Of a DNA stretch of 64,000 bases, positions 63,880 to 64,000 are shown in pieces. The notes under the pieces were generated by a model. That model searched no databases, was not told where the DNA came from, and saw only the letters and a list, made by a program, of their open reading frames with translations. The DNA lies in contig NZ_CP007511.1 of the NCBI RefSeq assembly GCF_000818015.1, positions 4,005,501 through 4,069,500 on the forward strand. The letters are read 5' to 3'. The DNA comes from Stutzerimonas balearica DSM 6083. GTDB lineage: Bacteria; Pseudomonadota; Gammaproteobacteria; Pseudomonadales; Pseudomonadaceae. Made by a program: the position numbers and the translations under genes. Each line of letters begins with the position of its first letter. Positions within the stretch are counted from its first letter, which is position 1.

Positions 63880-64000
63880 ATGCTTGTCGACCAGTCCGCC
63901 GAGACCAAGCGCCTCCACGCGCTTTACGCCAGCCAGCGCAGGGCCTACGACAAGCTGCCCATGCCGGACCTCGAGCAGCGCCTGCAATGGCTCGAGGCAC
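63880..64000 (+). CDS. Aldehyde dehydrogenase (coniferyl-aldehyde type), N-terminus only
   Basis: Partial gene running off the window end; 40 codons are visible. The start MLVDQSAETKRLHALYASQRRAYDKLPMPDLEQRLQWLEA fits the N-terminus of coniferyl-aldehyde-dehydrogenase-like NAD(P)+ enzymes of pseudomonads (PA0366 position). No catalytic motif is inside the window, so the identity leans on the opening and the adjacent TetR gene. A strong promoter with a candidate operator lies just upstream. Confidence 0.6.
   Translation, partial: MLVDQSAETKRLHALYASQRRAYDKLPMPDLEQRLQWLEA

Overview
The window looks like a chromosomal segment of a high-GC Pseudomonas-type gammaproteobacterium, possibly of the stutzeri lineage (Stutzerimonas). 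The lineage call is an inference from protein style, an ISL3-family insertion sequence, and gene order that follows the P. aeruginosa PAO1 PA0428-to-PA0366 region as I remember it. Nearly all of it is core genome with tightly packed genes and no gene-free stretch above 300 bases.

Layout. 1-307: C-terminal tail of a DEAD-box RNA helicase (RhlE type). 351-1655: a complete ISL3-family element inserted in the helicase terminator. 1682-7412: a MexAB-OprM/TtgABC efflux operon on the minus strand, with a TtgR-like operator/promoter at 7480-7510 but no neighbouring regulator gene. 7622-8768: YceI protein and cytochrome b561. 8930-11124: bioA and rsmE. 11137-24242: the complete Pil-Chp chemosensory cluster (pilGHIJK-chpABC) on the minus strand, with a giant 2378-residue ChpA that carries two hexanucleotide repeat tracts. 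24471-30284: gshB, tonB3, algH (yqgE), yqgF and the pyrR-pyrB-pyrC' pyrimidine operon, whose DHOase-like subunit lacks its metal-binding histidines. 30322-32915: a TM2 membrane protein diverging from a two-gene radical-SAM/DUF4130 putative DNA-repair operon that is preceded by a near-ideal LexA (SOS) box. 32881-35137: the pilT/pilU retraction ATPases. 35203-43844: yggS-proC-yggT, a dynamin-like GTPase, metX-metW, and the DUF4426-rdgB-hemW-DUF3392 run. 43860-49022: a small conserved protein, a DUF1329 protein, trmB, thiG, thiS, a DUF423 protein and mtgA. 49154-53773: two large signalling genes (PAS-GGDEF-EAL and CHASE-histidine kinase-receiver). 53858-57777: ftsY-ftsE-ftsX and rpoH. 58006-61515: an M16 peptidase pair and rsmD. 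61512-64000: a small conserved protein, an alpha/beta hydrolase, a TetR regulator, and the start of an aldehyde dehydrogenase.

Functional threads. Twitching motility dominates: sensing and signalling (PilJ, PilI, ChpA, PilG/PilH, PilK/ChpB/ChpC), force generation (PilT, PilU) and a TonB3-like protein. Other modules cover pyrimidine and methionine synthesis, thiazole synthesis, rRNA/tRNA methylation, nucleotide-pool cleaning, heat-shock sigma factor, and cell-division/SRP receptor functions.

Most worth following up: (1) the SOS-box-controlled radical-SAM plus DUF4130 operon, whose biochemical function is to my knowledge undetermined; (2) an efflux operon that keeps its TetR-type operator while the cognate repressor gene is missing, and whose terminator is interrupted by the IS; (3) in-frame (Glu-Ala)n hexanucleotide tracts in chpA that could vary in length.
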